NCBI GenBank assembly: GCA_016858145.1
Contig: JAEHOE010000002.1
Coordinates: 2,294,001-2,358,000, forward strand
DNA: 64,000 bases
From: Edaphochlamys debaryana
Lineage: Eukaryota > Chlorophyta > Chlorophyceae > Chlamydomonadales
Direction: 5' to 3'
Under the pieces are notes generated by a model. The model did no database searches, was not told the DNA's origin, and saw only the letters and a program-made list of their open reading frames with translations. This document shows, in pieces, positions 1 through 11,457 of the stretch (the stretch's first letter is position 1; each line of letters opens with the position of its first letter). The translations under genes were made by a program, and so were the position numbers.

Positions 1-3000
1 GCAGTAGCGAGATGTGCACAGTCGATGAGGGCCCTAGCAGCCGCCGCGGCAGCGCCACCAGCTCCAGCAGCACGCCGCACGCGTCCTGCACCTCCATCTT
101 CTGACAGGCGCCCACCTGCATGGAGAGTCAGGCGGACAGGTACGCGCAGTGCACAGGTTAGGGAGGAACGGGGACCCCAAACAGGTATGAAGCAAGGAAG
201 AAACAAGGCCTGCATCTCCAAGAGGGCCAGACGGCCGGGTTGCAAGGCAACGAGCTCGGCAGGCCCACCTGCGAGAGCAGCACGCGCTGTCCCATGCGCA
301 GGCACGAGAGGCGCGCTCGCGCCAGCACCACGTTGCTGACGCCCGCCAGCCCCGGCCCGCCTCCTCCACCCGCTCCGTTGGCCGTCAGCTCCCCGCCAAT
401 CGGGACCTTGCTCAGGTCCACAGACTCGCAGTGCAACAGCTCCCGGTCGATTGCGGGTGGCAGGTCGGCCAAGATGCTCTTCCGCCGCCGCTTCTGCACC
501 TCCGCCTGCAGGTCCGCCGCGCCTCCGCCTAGCTGCGTCATGGCATTGGCACACGCGAACGCCAGCACCGCAGCCCGGTGCCAGTCGTTCAGGTGCTGCC
601 ACACGACGGCCGCGTGCGTCGCGACGGCCGCGGTGCGCAATAGCGCCCAGTTCACACGCGCCGAGCCGCCCTGCCCCGCCCGCAAAACGCTGCCCTTGGG
701 CGGGCCGGGCTTGCTGCCCGCCTCAGCTACGCTGCCTGCGTGGCCGTTGAGCCTTGCCGGGGACGGCACCTCGCTCGAGGGCGTACCCGCGCCAATGATG
801 TTGGCGAACGGGCCGGCGCGGGCCGCCATGGCCGCCGCCGCAGCGGGCGCGGAGTACGTGCCGCCCCCGCCGCCCCCGCCTGCGCCGGAGAGCTGCGCCA
901 GCCGTTGCTGCTCGGCGAGCTGGGCCGAGCAGGAGTGGGCCATGAGGAGCAAGCCCGTGGCGTAAGAGGGCTTGAGGTACACGCTCGCCGCCGAGTGGCC
1001 GAGCCCCACGTGCTGCGTGCTGGCGTCCTGCCACAGCCGGGTGACGTCAAAGGCGCAGTGGTGGAGCTGCAGACGCATGGCCGCCGGGCGGGGCGCCGCG
1101 GGGCTAGCGGCAGAGGACGAGGCGGCGGCCGCAGGGGTCGCGGCCATGGACGCGGATGCGTGCAGCGGCAGCGCAATGTTGCTCTCCTCGGATGCATGGC
1201 GACGGAGGGAGGGCGCGCTGGAGCCGGGGCGTTGGGGGAGGTGGGAGGCCGGGCCCGAGTTGGGCAGGGGCTGCCACACCACGGGGATCGGGAAGCCAAT
1301 CACGACGGGCTGGGGCGGCGGCGGGCGAGCGGCCGACGCGGCGGCGGCCGCGGCGACGGCCGCCGCAGCGGCAGCCTCCCGAGCGTCTCGTACGTCCTTG
1401 CCCTCCTGCGCATGCGGACTCTGTGTCGTCCTCGCGCCTGCCCCACCCGCTGACCCGACCCCAACCACCCCGCTGCCCCCCGCGCTGGCCCCGCCGCGGG
1501 ACGTCACGGCGCTTCCGAATCGCTTGAGCCCGCGGCCGGCCTCGCCGCCCGGGCTTGGCCCCGCGCCCCCGCCGCTGTTGCCCGGAGGCGACATGTTGTT
1601 GGCACCGCCGAAGGCCCCTCCGCCGCCCAAGCCCATGGAAACCGACAGGCTGGCACCGAACATGCTCGTGCTGCGCGTGCGGAGGCTCCGCATGCGCATG
1701 GTGCTGCTGAGGCGCCGCATGGCCTGCCGTGACATCATGCCGCCGCCGGGGCTGCGCGGGCTGCCGGGCGCGATGGGCATAGCCATCACGTCCACGGCTG
1801 CGTAGGCGGCGGCGTGGCGGCCTGCGTTGTGGGCCGAGAACGCGACGAAAGCCATGGCCTGGCAACCGAGCTGGAGCAGCTGCAGGCACACGCATAGCAT
1901 GGCTTGGAGCGCGGCGGCGGGGCTGGGCGGCGGCGGCGCGGGCGGCAGCGGCAGCGGCGGCAGCGCGCCCATCCCCGAGAAGCCCGTGCTCAGCGGCGGA
2001 GACAGCGCCTCGTCATCGTCCAGGGCAGCTCCCGCCGCCGCGGCCCAGTGCGCCGCCGCTGCCGCCGCGCCGGTGGCGGCGGCAGCGGCGGCGGCAGGGT
2101 CTGCCGGGACGTCTGGAAGCTTCGGCGACGGAATGTTCTCCACCACCTGGGCAGGGGCCAGTACGGGGGGCACGGACACGCCGCCGAGCGACAGCGGGGC
2201 TGGCGGCGGCGGCGGCGGGAGCGGCGGCAGAGGCGCCTCACCCGACATGGGAGACGGCCTCTCGACCGCAACCTCGAGCACCGCCTCCTCCGGGACCGAC
2301 AACATGCTGTGGTTTGATGTGCGCGGCTCCAAAGACAACTGCGTGGCCAGGTGCCGCGCTGCCGGAATGGTGCCGCCAGACGGCGGCCGCTCCGGCTCCG
2401 GCGCCCCTGCACCTGCAACCGCCGCTGCCGTCCCAGCCGCCGCTGCTGCCGCCGCCGCTGCGGCCGCCGTCGCAGGGCTGCCGGAGCCGCTGTGGTCCCG
2501 AAAGCGCTCCATTGGCAGTTTGAGCTTGATCTGCGGCGGCGAGGGAACCTCAGCGGAGGCCGCACCCCAGGCGCTGCCGCCCCCGCGCACGGCAGAGTCA
2601 GGCAGGTTGCGCTGCTGCTGGGCGTGTACGGCATGGTTAAAACTGACGCTGCTGACGTCAGCAGTCGAGCCGCTGACGCCGGCCGCGGCGCCAGAGATGG
2701 TGCTGACGGGAGGGTCCGTGAAGGCGTGCTCCAACACGAGGCTCATGGTTGACTGCCACTGCTGCCGGAGCGCGGCCGCCGTGCTGGCGCCAGGGGGGAG
2801 CCCGGGCGTGCCTGGTGACCACCCGGCCGCAGCCGCGGCAGCGGCGGCGGCGGAGGATGGCGCTGCAGAGGAAGCAGAGGCGGCGGCGCTCGCAACCTGC
2901 CCCGTGAAGTGCGCGTACGCGCGCAGCAGGCGCGCGGCGGCGTCTATCCGGTGCAGGTGTATGAGTGCCTGCGTGGGGTACCGAAAGAGCACGTGGGTGA

Positions 3001-6000
3001 AGCTAGGGGTCAGTGGCTCAGGGTTTGCTGTTGATTCAAGCAAAGCCCCACAGACACACGCCTTCCAAGCATCGTCACCCCGCAGCCACAGCCCCAGTCG
3101 CAACACCGCGCCGCAGAAAGGCAGCGCGTTCAGAACCCCAGTGTGCGTACCAGGAAGGCGGGTAGGAAGCCATAGATATGTGCCTTGGGGTAGTGCTGCA
3201 GCGCTTCGGCTACGCAGCCCCGCAGGACTAGCACGTCCCCCTGCTGAAGCGCCTTAAGGGCCGCCGGCGCCGAACACACCAGCCCGGCGTGTGGCAGCGG
3301 CCCATTGGCCGCCGCTGCTCCCGTGCCCCCGCCGACGCCACCAGCTCCACCCAGCCCCGTGGCCGCCCCCCGACTGGTGGGCCCTTGCGCGCCTCCCGCC
3401 CCGGCGCCCGGCGCCGTGCCGCGGAGGGAGGAGTCGGGCGCGACAGAAGCCGGCGGAGGCGGGACCGACACCAGGGAAGGGTAGCGTAGGTTGGCGGTGC
3501 TGTTGGCGGGGGAGGGGTACGCCCCGCCCGACGCCGCGCCGCCCACAATTGACGGTGCCCCTACGGACGAAGCTGCCCCCGCGACCTGGGCCACCAAGCC
3601 ACCGACTGCGCCCCACGCGTTCGGTGCCGCTGCCAAAGTCGACGGCGGCAGTGCTGAGGCCCCGTGCACGCCCGGTCGTGCTGCAGGCTGCAAGGTGAGG
3701 ATGGACCGCCACACGAGGGGCCACGCAGGTGCGGCCGACAGCGCATCCGACACGTTGGACCGACACGTCGCCAGCGGCCCAGGCGTGGTGGCGAACGAGT
3801 TGCTGACGCGCTGCAGGCCGAGCATGTACGGCGTGGATACGGCACTGGATCCAAAGGACGAGCCGTGATCCAGCAGCTCGAGCCGAAGCGCGCCGCCGCC
3901 GCCGCCGGGCAGGGCCGATACAGCATCTTGGTCGGGGGTGTCCCCCGCCGTACCGGCCGTTGGGGGCGACTTCGAGCTCATTGCAAACAGGCCCGCGCCC
4001 TCAGCACCATAGCCGTTGGCCACGGGGGTCATGGGCTCCGTCCCGGGGTTGATCCGCACCAACGCAATTGCGTCGCCGTTACAGACCGCCAGGACGGTTG
4101 GCGGCGGTTGGCCGGTGGCGGCGCTGGGTCCGGCCTCGCGCTCCTTGGCTGCGTAGTGAGAGTCCGTGGCGGCCCCATTGCTGCCGGCCGTAGAGAAGGC
4201 GAGGGAGTAGCGCGAGGCACGGCGCTCGCTGCCGAGCCGCTGTGTGGTGCTGGGGCCCTGGGAGCGAGAGTCGGCGCTGCTGGCACCGCCGCCGGCGCTG
4301 GCCTGACGCGGGCTCCGCGTGAAGCGGGGGAAGTCGTTCACCGCGCCCTTCACACTGGCTGCCAGCGGGGCAGCCTTGCCCAGAATCGGCCCCAGCCGCA
4401 CCAGCGGCGATTCGCCGTACTTGATCGCCTGCGAGTTCGGAATCCAGATTACGGGATCGATGGGCATGATGAAAGGGCAAGGCGCGGGGCAAGAGCCAGG
4501 GACGCACTTTGCCATCCCTCCCGCCCTCAGCACCCCATTCGCCAGCCGTGACCCACTTCAGCTCTACCCGGCTGGACTCGCCCCGGCCACACGCCGTTCC
4601 CAGACCCGACCCAGATCACGCACCCCGCAGAGCAGCGCCGCTCCCCGAGCGCCCCCGGTCGCGTCCACCAGGCACAGGTTGCCCGCCTCGTCCACCACCG
4701 CCAGGAGGGAGCTCCCCGGCACCCAGGCCATGCCAGCGGCCCGGGCGGAGCTACCCCGCGGCGACGGAGCGGGGCCTGGGGGCAGGCAGCGCACACATCC
4801 TCCTCAGATTGTGAGGAGGGCCAACGTCCCGGAGTTGTGTGCCTGCAGCTGTTGTTCCAGTATGCCTCGGTTGCCGAGGTATTCTACAGCGGAGTACCGG
4901 TAAACCCCCAGCAAGCAACTGCCGACGCCCTGTCCTACCGTTCACGGGCGTCGGCCCCACGTCCGGCTCCCATCTCCGGTGCCAGAGGGGGTCCATGTTG
5001 GCCCCGCCCAGCACCCCCACGCAGCTGCGGTCCTCCGAGTCAGTCAGTAGCAGCGCCAGGGCCGAGCCTGCGGATGACAGGTGGGAGCATGGAGCCAAAG
5101 GAGCACACGCTGAGACATGAGTCAACCGCAGGCCGCGAACAGATGAGCGGCGTAAAAGCTGGCAATGAGGTTAGCCGCAAGCCGCGATGAGGAGAGCGGG
5201 TACAGCTGACGGTCCGTCCACAGACAGGGCTGGGGAATACTTGGTCCACCAATCCAGCATATCACGAATCCAGCATATCAACGGACTTTCAACTCACCAA
5301 GCGGGTGCCACGACAGGCTGACGGCCGAAAGCACTGGCGCCGGCGCCGCCTCGGGGCTGGGCAGGGCTGCGGCAGCTGAGCGGGCCCGTCCGGGCCCGGT
5401 CCGCAGGGCGGGCCCCACGTACTCGAAGCCTCCCGTCACGGCAATAACGTGCCAGTGCCACTTGGCCTGGGGCAGAGGAGGCGCCTGGCCACCCAGCCCA
5501 TCGTCGTGGGTGCTCCCCTCCGCCTCTACGTCGCCGAGCCGAGCCACCGCCAGAACCAGCTTGCCTGCGTACACAGGAGCGCCCGCGCGCGTTTTCATGT
5601 CAGGGGGCTGAGGAAAAGGGAGTGAGGTACGAAGCTCCTGCTGCCCCGGTTTGCCTTCCCGGCCGTGAGATAGCTTCGCAACACGCCGACTGCACCAGGG
5701 CACCTTACGTCCAACTGCAGCAAACACCCGGGGCTCGCACCGGATACCGGCTACCGGTATTATCTCTGCCTTAGCACAAGGTCAGGCTGCAGGCTGATGC
5801 CATGAGGCTCGGCTCTGCCTCAAGCTTACCTGGGCAGCTGGGGCGCCAGAAGGCGTGTGCCACGAGCGTTTGCCGCGGCCCCACAGCCCCCGGCTGCGGC
5901 TCCAAGAGCACCTGGCAGCTGGTGCTACCGGGCGGGAGCAGGGACCCGTCTGGCTGCCTGTCCTCCCGCTCAAACGTGGGAGGCAAGCCTAACCCCAGGA

Positions 6001-6659
6001 GCAGGTCCCCGGGCCAGTAGGAGGGGGCCGGTAGCGGTGGGGGCTGCGGCGGGTTTCCTGCGAGAACAGAGGCGGGACGGTGCGGGTGCGTTGAAGCTAT
6101 CGTGTCCGCAGGCACACGGCCACCAAGTCCCACCATCCCAGGCCTCTCCCACGATGCCACCCTTGCTGCAATCCTGGTTGGCCACATCGGCTGAGGGCCC
6201 GCCCCGGACTACAGGGGAGGCGTTGCAGGGGCGCTGACCAGGGTGCTCCCGCGGGGGGGGGGGGGGGGCCTCACCGCGCAGTTGGTCCACGCGCACGAGC
6301 CCCGCCACAGCGTCCTCGTCCGCCTGCAGCAGCCATGCTGTCGGCTTTGCCGACTCCTTCAAGAGCGCAAACCTCACGCTCTCCGCCTCCGTGCTGGCGC
6401 CGGCTGCGTAGCGAGCATGACGCCCACACGCGAACAGCCCACAGCCCGGAAGGCAGCTGGCGATGCGGTGCCGCCGCTGCTCACGGAAAGCCTGCATACC
6501 AGCCAAGCACAATCGAGGCTGGGTTCGGTGAGGGCAACGCGCCTGGGAAACAAGCGATTGGCCCACCTGCACCGTCACATAGCTGTCCTCCTGCAGGATG
6601 AACGGTCCGGTCTGCGCCCCAAAAGGTAGCTGCAACACTGAGAGGACATCCAGCTGCAT
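1..6659 (-). CDS. Large unrecognised protein, beta-propeller-like N-terminus, 3' end off the window
   Basis: I do not recognise this protein. Best exon model (minus, 5' to 3'): 6500-6659, 6275-6403, 5830-6057, 5298-5607 (start uncertain), 4939-5067, 4624-4775, 3151-4506, 269-2968, <1-115. The two long exons are 452 and 900 codons and phase 0 on both sides, which supports the intron 2969-3150. N-terminal exons read like propeller blades, for example SWHPLG followed by SALALLLTDSEDRSC, and GMAWVPGSSLLAVVDEAG. The later part alternates poly-Ala/Pro/Gly linkers with helical pieces such as ALIHLHRIDAAARLLRAYAH and WQHLNDWHRAAVLAFACANA, an architecture seen in large WD40-plus-helical scaffold proteins. 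This is inference: no family signature is clear. The start at 6659 is provisional, and the acceptor of the exon beginning near 5607 is ambiguous because the best pyrimidine tract gives the wrong phase. About 1,740 residues lie in the window. Confidence 0.55.
5251..5282. repeat. 15-bp direct tandem repeat in an intron
   Basis: The AT-richer unit aatccagcatatcac occurs at 5251-5265 and again at 5267-5281, in the intron between exons 5298-5607 and 4939-5067 of the leftmost gene. It looks like recent slippage or duplication. Confidence 0.8.
6253..6268. repeat. Run of 16 G next to a splice donor
   Basis: Sixteen consecutive G on the plus strand, so 16 C in the transcript of the leftmost gene. The run starts immediately after the donor hexamer GTGAGG at 6269-6274. 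It is a slippage-prone homopolymer and its exact length may be unreliable. Confidence 0.85.
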
Positions 6660-7548
6660 TTCTAGGGCAGGTCAGCCTCAGAACCGAGTCGCAGGAACCG
6701 AGCGTCGCCCGGGTCGCGAGCCATGTCTATGATGGCCACTTTTGCCTAGCCTCCTTGCTTGGGCTGCTGGGCAACGCGCGGAGTGATGGGCAATGCACCA
6801 AAGCGGAGCAGGACGGCCAGCAGCTGTCGTGTAATTGCTATTATGTACTGACAAGCGTACTCGGGCAACAGTGAGTTCCGGCAGCGACGTCAGGGGCGGT
6901 CAACCCTGATGGTCCCAGGGTCGCACGGTGCGACTCAGCAGGCGGTGCGGCCCGCACCTCAGCTTTCGCTCGCTTGGAGCGTACTTGTAACGTTGCATTC
7001 AAGTCTAAAGCTCACAGCCTCAGGCGACTGGCGACTGGCGACACGCCCGGTCCCGACAAGCCGCACCTGCACCTCCCTGGCAGCGCTCAATCAGGCAATC
7101 CGCCTGCTCCACTTCCCCAGTCATCGGTCACCTTCTCACCTATGCATCCCCCGGGCGCCCCCCGTGTGCTAGAACGTACAATCACAACCTCCAGGCGGGC
7201 TGACCGGGTTGCCATCTTGTGCCCGAAGGCAGCAGTGCCCCTCCAGGCGGCCCGCCCTCTGTGCCGCCCCCCAACATGCCTCATTTCCTCCAAACCAACC
7301 CAAGGTACCTCGCGGTACTGAATAGAACCGTCTGGGGTAAGCAGGACCAAGCCACAAGCGTCTCTGCACGTCATCCGTCCTCAGGCCTCGAGCTATGCTG
7401 GGGCCAAGTCTGAACCCACCAAGACTTCGTTCGCCTCCACCACCTCTACCATCCCCCTCGAACTCGTCCCCGTTCCTCATTCCCCCCGCCCTCGTCCATT
7501 TCCCACTGTCCAAAGCCCTGCATTGCCCAATACGTCCCATGTCGCCCC
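6660..7548. other. Intergenic: 3' UTR of dephospho-CoA kinase and upstream region of the leftmost gene
   Basis: No gene is supported here. It must hold the 3' UTR of the kinase that ends at 7549 and the 5' region of the leftmost gene. No TGTAA is seen on the minus strand. A 20-codon upstream ORF (6662-6724, minus) ends 2 nt before the presumed start at 6659. Confidence 0.5.
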
Positions 7549-9384
7549 CTACCGTATGCGGCCCCACGCCACTCCTGCCACAGCCCCCAAGGCCAGCACG
7601 AGGGGCGAGGTGAGAAGGCCCCACAGCCGCGACCCTGTCCGCAGACGCTCCACGAGGCGCCCCACCTGCGAGAGGCAATCGCGGCACACGAGTAAGGGAA
7701 CATGTGCGCCAGCCCCCAGTCAGCCACATAGCAGTCAAAGTATGCATGCCCCGCCTTGGTACATCGCCAGCGGCTCCCCGCCTACCACCACGCAAGAGGC
7801 ACACCAGGGTCCCACCACCCATTGGCCCGTATCCCTCGTTTGCCGCTATCCGCTTGCTCGCCCGTGCCTACCTTCTCCCTCAGCTCCTCCTCGGTCCCGT
7901 CGTTCTCCACAACGATGCCGGCCAGCCGCCGCTTGGCGTCCAGAGGCATCTGGTTCGGCGGATGCGAGGAGTGCGATGGAAGGGGGGGGAGGGGGAGGGG
8001 GAGCGCAGGAGGCGGAAGTCAAAATGGGGTGCACGCGGCAAGGGGGCCCAGGGAAACGAGCTGCAAGCACTCAAGGAGGTGAAGGGACAGGGGGCCCAGC
8101 GCGGTTGGTTAGCGACTGCAAACCAGCAGAATGTTCATGGATACCTCTGGGTCCCTTGCAGGGCGGAAATGGGGGTACGGTAAGGTCACTAAGCTGACCG
8201 CGGGCCGCAGAGGGACAGACCAGCGCTGACAGCGTGAGTCAAGAGGGTCGACCGAGCAAGCACAAGGGGCACCGGCCTGAGCCTGCACGCGCTGAACCAC
8301 GCACCTGTGAGCGGATGCGGGCGAGGGCCCGCTCCTGTGTGCCGCCGTCACGTGCCATCAGGCGCGCAAGCTGCACGTACAGATGAAAGAGGGCGTGGGT
8401 GTTAAATATCTCTGGTCCAGAGGACTGGACCCGAGCACGTGTGGGGGCATCCTAGGGACGGAGGGGCATCCGTCCCTCCCACGCACCTGTTGCTCAGGGC
8501 TGCAGGTCACAAGGACCACGGGGGACGTGAACCGGTACGTGCCGGTCTCGAAGAGGAGGGGCATGTCCACCACCTAGGGAGGCGCAGGGGATACCGGCAG
8601 GGGCAGCACCGTGAAGCAGGGGGAGCGTGCCTCAGCTCCAGCCCATCCTGTCAAGTCCGCGTGACACGCACCGCATATAGGACCCGCGGCACCGCTTCAG
8701 CTGCCATGCCATGCCTTTTGGCGACTGGCGAAATGGCAGGAGCGCTAAACCTGCAGTCAACTTGTGTAACTGCCGTCTGCAGGAACTTACCACCAGCCAT
8801 TTGAGGGTGAGCCAGCTCCAAGCCAGGCTGCGTAGCAGCGCCAGCGCCACCGGCAGGTGCGTGGCGGCGTTGAGGCGCCTCCGGGCTGCCACATCGCTGA
8901 AGACCAGGGCACCCAGCCGCTCGCGGTCTATCTCACCTGTGGTGGGTTGCGTGAGGATCAGTTGGTCAGGAGTGTGAGGGCCTTGTCGGGAAGGGCAGGC
9001 CGGTGGGCGGGAGATGTAGGGCGTAACCCGTGCGTGCCCGGTCGGGCGTACCACGTACCATCCGGGCCCAGGACCTCAGCCCCGAACGCCTTGACCACTC
9101 GCCGCCAGCCCCACGTGTCCTGCAAGGTCCAGGTGGGGAGGACAATAGCCCGGACCTTGAGAACACTGAAGGTTGCAGTGTGCGACAGGAAAGGAGACGC
9201 CCGGCGCTCGGCAGGGGCATGGGGAAGCGGGCGTGCTATGCGGGGGAGCTCACAAGCTGACCTTCCGCGTTGCTTCGCGTGCCAGTACGTCGCAGTCAAT
9301 GAGGGCCACACCGCGCGCTACGAGCTCGCGTGAGACGGTCGATTTGCCGGTCGCAATGCCGCCCGAAAGGCCCACGACGCGCAT
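7549..9384 (-). CDS. Dephospho-CoA kinase (EC 2.7.1.24), 225 aa, 7 exons
   Basis: Catalyses the last step of CoA synthesis, ATP-dependent phosphorylation of the 3'-OH of dephospho-CoA. Exons (minus): 9262-9384, 9059-9119, 8791-8936, 8487-8573, 8305-8370, 7872-7949, 7549-7665; they sum to 226 codons with every phase matching. Seen in order: P-loop GGIATGKST at residues 8-16; ALIDCDVLARE with the DxD pair; LGPDGEIDRERLGALVFSD, where the Gly codon is split by an intron; VVDMPLLFET; SPEQQLARLMARD lid region; PLDAKRRLAGIVVENDG. These are the CoaE family landmarks. The last exon ends in LTSPLVLALGAVAGVAWGR, a hydrophobic helix that could anchor the enzyme to a membrane. The length is near the single-domain enzyme (about 200 aa) plus this tail; there is no fused PPAT domain. 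Start 9384 gives the canonical N-terminus MRVVGLSGG; an in-frame ATG at 9495 would add 37 residues. Confidence 0.93.
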
Positions 9385-11457
9385 GCCTGCTTTTGCAAGT
9401 GCTGATCGCGCACTTGCAATTATTGTGTGCAGAAGAAGTGCGGCCGGGAAAGTTGCGAGGTCGTGGGCGTGGGCCATCTGCCAGCGCCCCCACACGGACC
9501 CATGCCTCCGCGCATGCCCCGCCCATGCCCGTGCCCCGCCGATGCCCGAGCCCAGCTACGGCTCGGCTTCCCCAAAGGAATTAAAACAACACCTGCTCTG
9601 CCCCGCAAGGAGGTCTGACCTCTGGAGGGCGGCGAGCACAAGATGGCCTCGTCGCGCGCGAGCGGCGCGAGGTCTATACCCTCATCCCCCCTCGGCCCTC
9701 CCCGACCGGGGCGCGGCTGCTTCACTTATACGATGCGGCTTCTTGCCACGTCCCGTCAGACCCCTCCCCGATCGCCCAACGGGCCCTACCGTAGCTTGGC
9801 AAGCTTGCATGCCACGCCATGAACCGATGAACGGCTCTGCGCACCGGCTTGATGCTGAACTAGTCTCCAGCGGCTCTCTGCCTGCACGAAACGTGCCAGG
9901 TGGGTTGAAGCCAGACGTGCCAGCAGGCGTCGACGGCTCAGAAGTCAGAAATCAGGTGCGCATACTCCACCACAAGGAGGGGCCGGACGAAGCGGCCGGT
10001 GGCTGCCCGGCAGAGGATCTGGGCGACCCATCGACGCCTGAGGCTTCGGGTGGTGGTGGCAATAGGGGAACGTTACATATGGCTATCCAACGCGGAGCAA
10101 GGGTAGAATCGTCCTGCATACGTCTGCAGGAGCAACAGCGATTGACACAACAATAGCAGCCTTCAAGTAGCCAATCCAGGCCCGGCACACCGGAAGCAAC
10201 ACGGCACCCTGCACAAGTCCCTGCCCAGCACCAGGATCGGGAGACAACGGCGTCAGAGAAGGTCCTTGCCAACAGGGCATCACCGCCGGCATTAAGGCAA
10301 CCCAAGCTGCATGGGTCAAACGTATTCCTAAGCACAACAGCAGAGCAAGATACCACACTACCAGGCATTGCGCAACCAAGCCGCACACATGCCGCAACGT
10401 TGAATGAGTTCTCGCACGCGGCCTGCGCCGCCGCAGCCTCGGTGCAGAAGTTCTCCATTCATAATTCCGCCCATGCAGAAGTGCACAGCAGCGAACCCCA
10501 GTACCGCCATCCACCTTCGAACCTCGGCGGCCTAGCGAGTGGGGAGCCATCGCCGCCCCACCGGTGCCGTACGATTCGACAACTTAAGCGGGATGGACCC
10601 GCACTGCATCCAACCTCCCTCCCTTCCTGCCACCCTCCTCACTCAACAGGAATCCGCATATGCATAATTTGACTCCTGATCCAAACGTGGTTCAGGACCG
10701 CGCAGCACACCAGGGCTTGCGCCTCGCCGCAGTTGAGCGCTCGGGTCATTGGGCCCACAGACGGCGCCCAAAGTGCAAGGCCACTGCAAGGCACGTGCGT
10801 TCCACTAAACTTGAAGTCCCATAACCAGGGGATGCACACAGATGCGGCTAAGGCCAAAACAATGCGGACAATCGTATCGTAGCGTTGGCAGGCCTCTTGG
10901 TCCGCGGGAGGGCGGGAGGTCGACGCAGCGCGCTCTCGCCGTAGCGCATCAGTAACTTTTGGGGTAAGCAGGACCCTCCCGACATCTCCGGCCGAGCAAG
11001 TAGCCGCCAACACCCCGCGCGTATCATCAACGATAAAGGGTGGCTGCCCGAAGGCAAGAAAAGGGCCGAGCCCCGTGCCCCTCAGGGGGCTCTGGAGACC
11101 CATGCCTATAAAGGAAACAAAGCTTTAAGCATACGGACCAGCTGTGTTCTTCGTTTTCCAGCCAAATCGACCAGCATCTGAATTTCCTCTTCCCTTGGCG
11201 TCTGGCCGCCTGCAGCGATCCGCCCTGGAAAAGCAGTGGGCCCAAGCCATCTCGCATGCTGAGTGCCACCGTTGCCCCAGGAATCCACCTCGCCCGCCAA
11301 CCACAGCCCACCTCCGCAGGCGGCAGCACTCTGCCGCCGTCGCACCCCCACCCACTCGCCGCAGCACCCGCCATATACACTTTAGCACGGGGTGACACCG
11401 CACCCCTGGAAACCAATACCCTACTTGTTCAGTGGGATTTCTTCCCTGCGTCCCTGC
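9385..11457. other. Intergenic: kinase 3' UTR and dephospho-CoA kinase upstream region
   Basis: No coding exon is supported. 10078-11457 is probably the 3' UTR of the kinase that ends at 11458. It is less GC-rich than the exons and holds only short chance ORFs. 9385-10072 would contain the promoter and 5' UTR of the dephospho-CoA kinase, including a small AT-rich patch near 9576-9590. Confidence 0.5.
10073..10077 (-). terminator. TGTAA poly(A) signal (candidate) for the GAF-PAS kinase
   Basis: TTACA on the plus strand is TGTAA on the minus strand. It is the first such pentamer I find downstream of the kinase stop, implying a 3' UTR of about 1.4 kb, which is long but not unusual for green algae. 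Confidence 0.4.

Noticed and set aside
3060..3140. Possible continuous reading LNALPFCGAVLRLGLWLRGD across 2969-3150 with a one-base frameshift
   Set aside because: An intron from 3150 to 2969 with GTACGC donor and CCCACGCAG acceptor keeps phase 0 on both sides, so no frameshift is needed.
1827..3257. Plus-strand ORF of 476 codons opposite the leftmost gene
   Set aside because: Shadow of Ala/Gly/Pro-rich exon 269-2968; poly-Ala tracts in both strands keep several frames open.
1..6659. Leftmost gene as a pseudogene
   Set aside because: Some junctions first seemed out of frame, but a phase-consistent model exists (donor near 6500, intron 2969-3150, alternative acceptor near 5674), and both long exons are multiples of three. 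One ambiguous acceptor is not enough.
9952..11103. Two minus-strand ORFs of 168 and 154 codons
   Set aside because: They lie in the likely kinase 3' UTR, have no domain, no splice support and Cys-rich chance composition.
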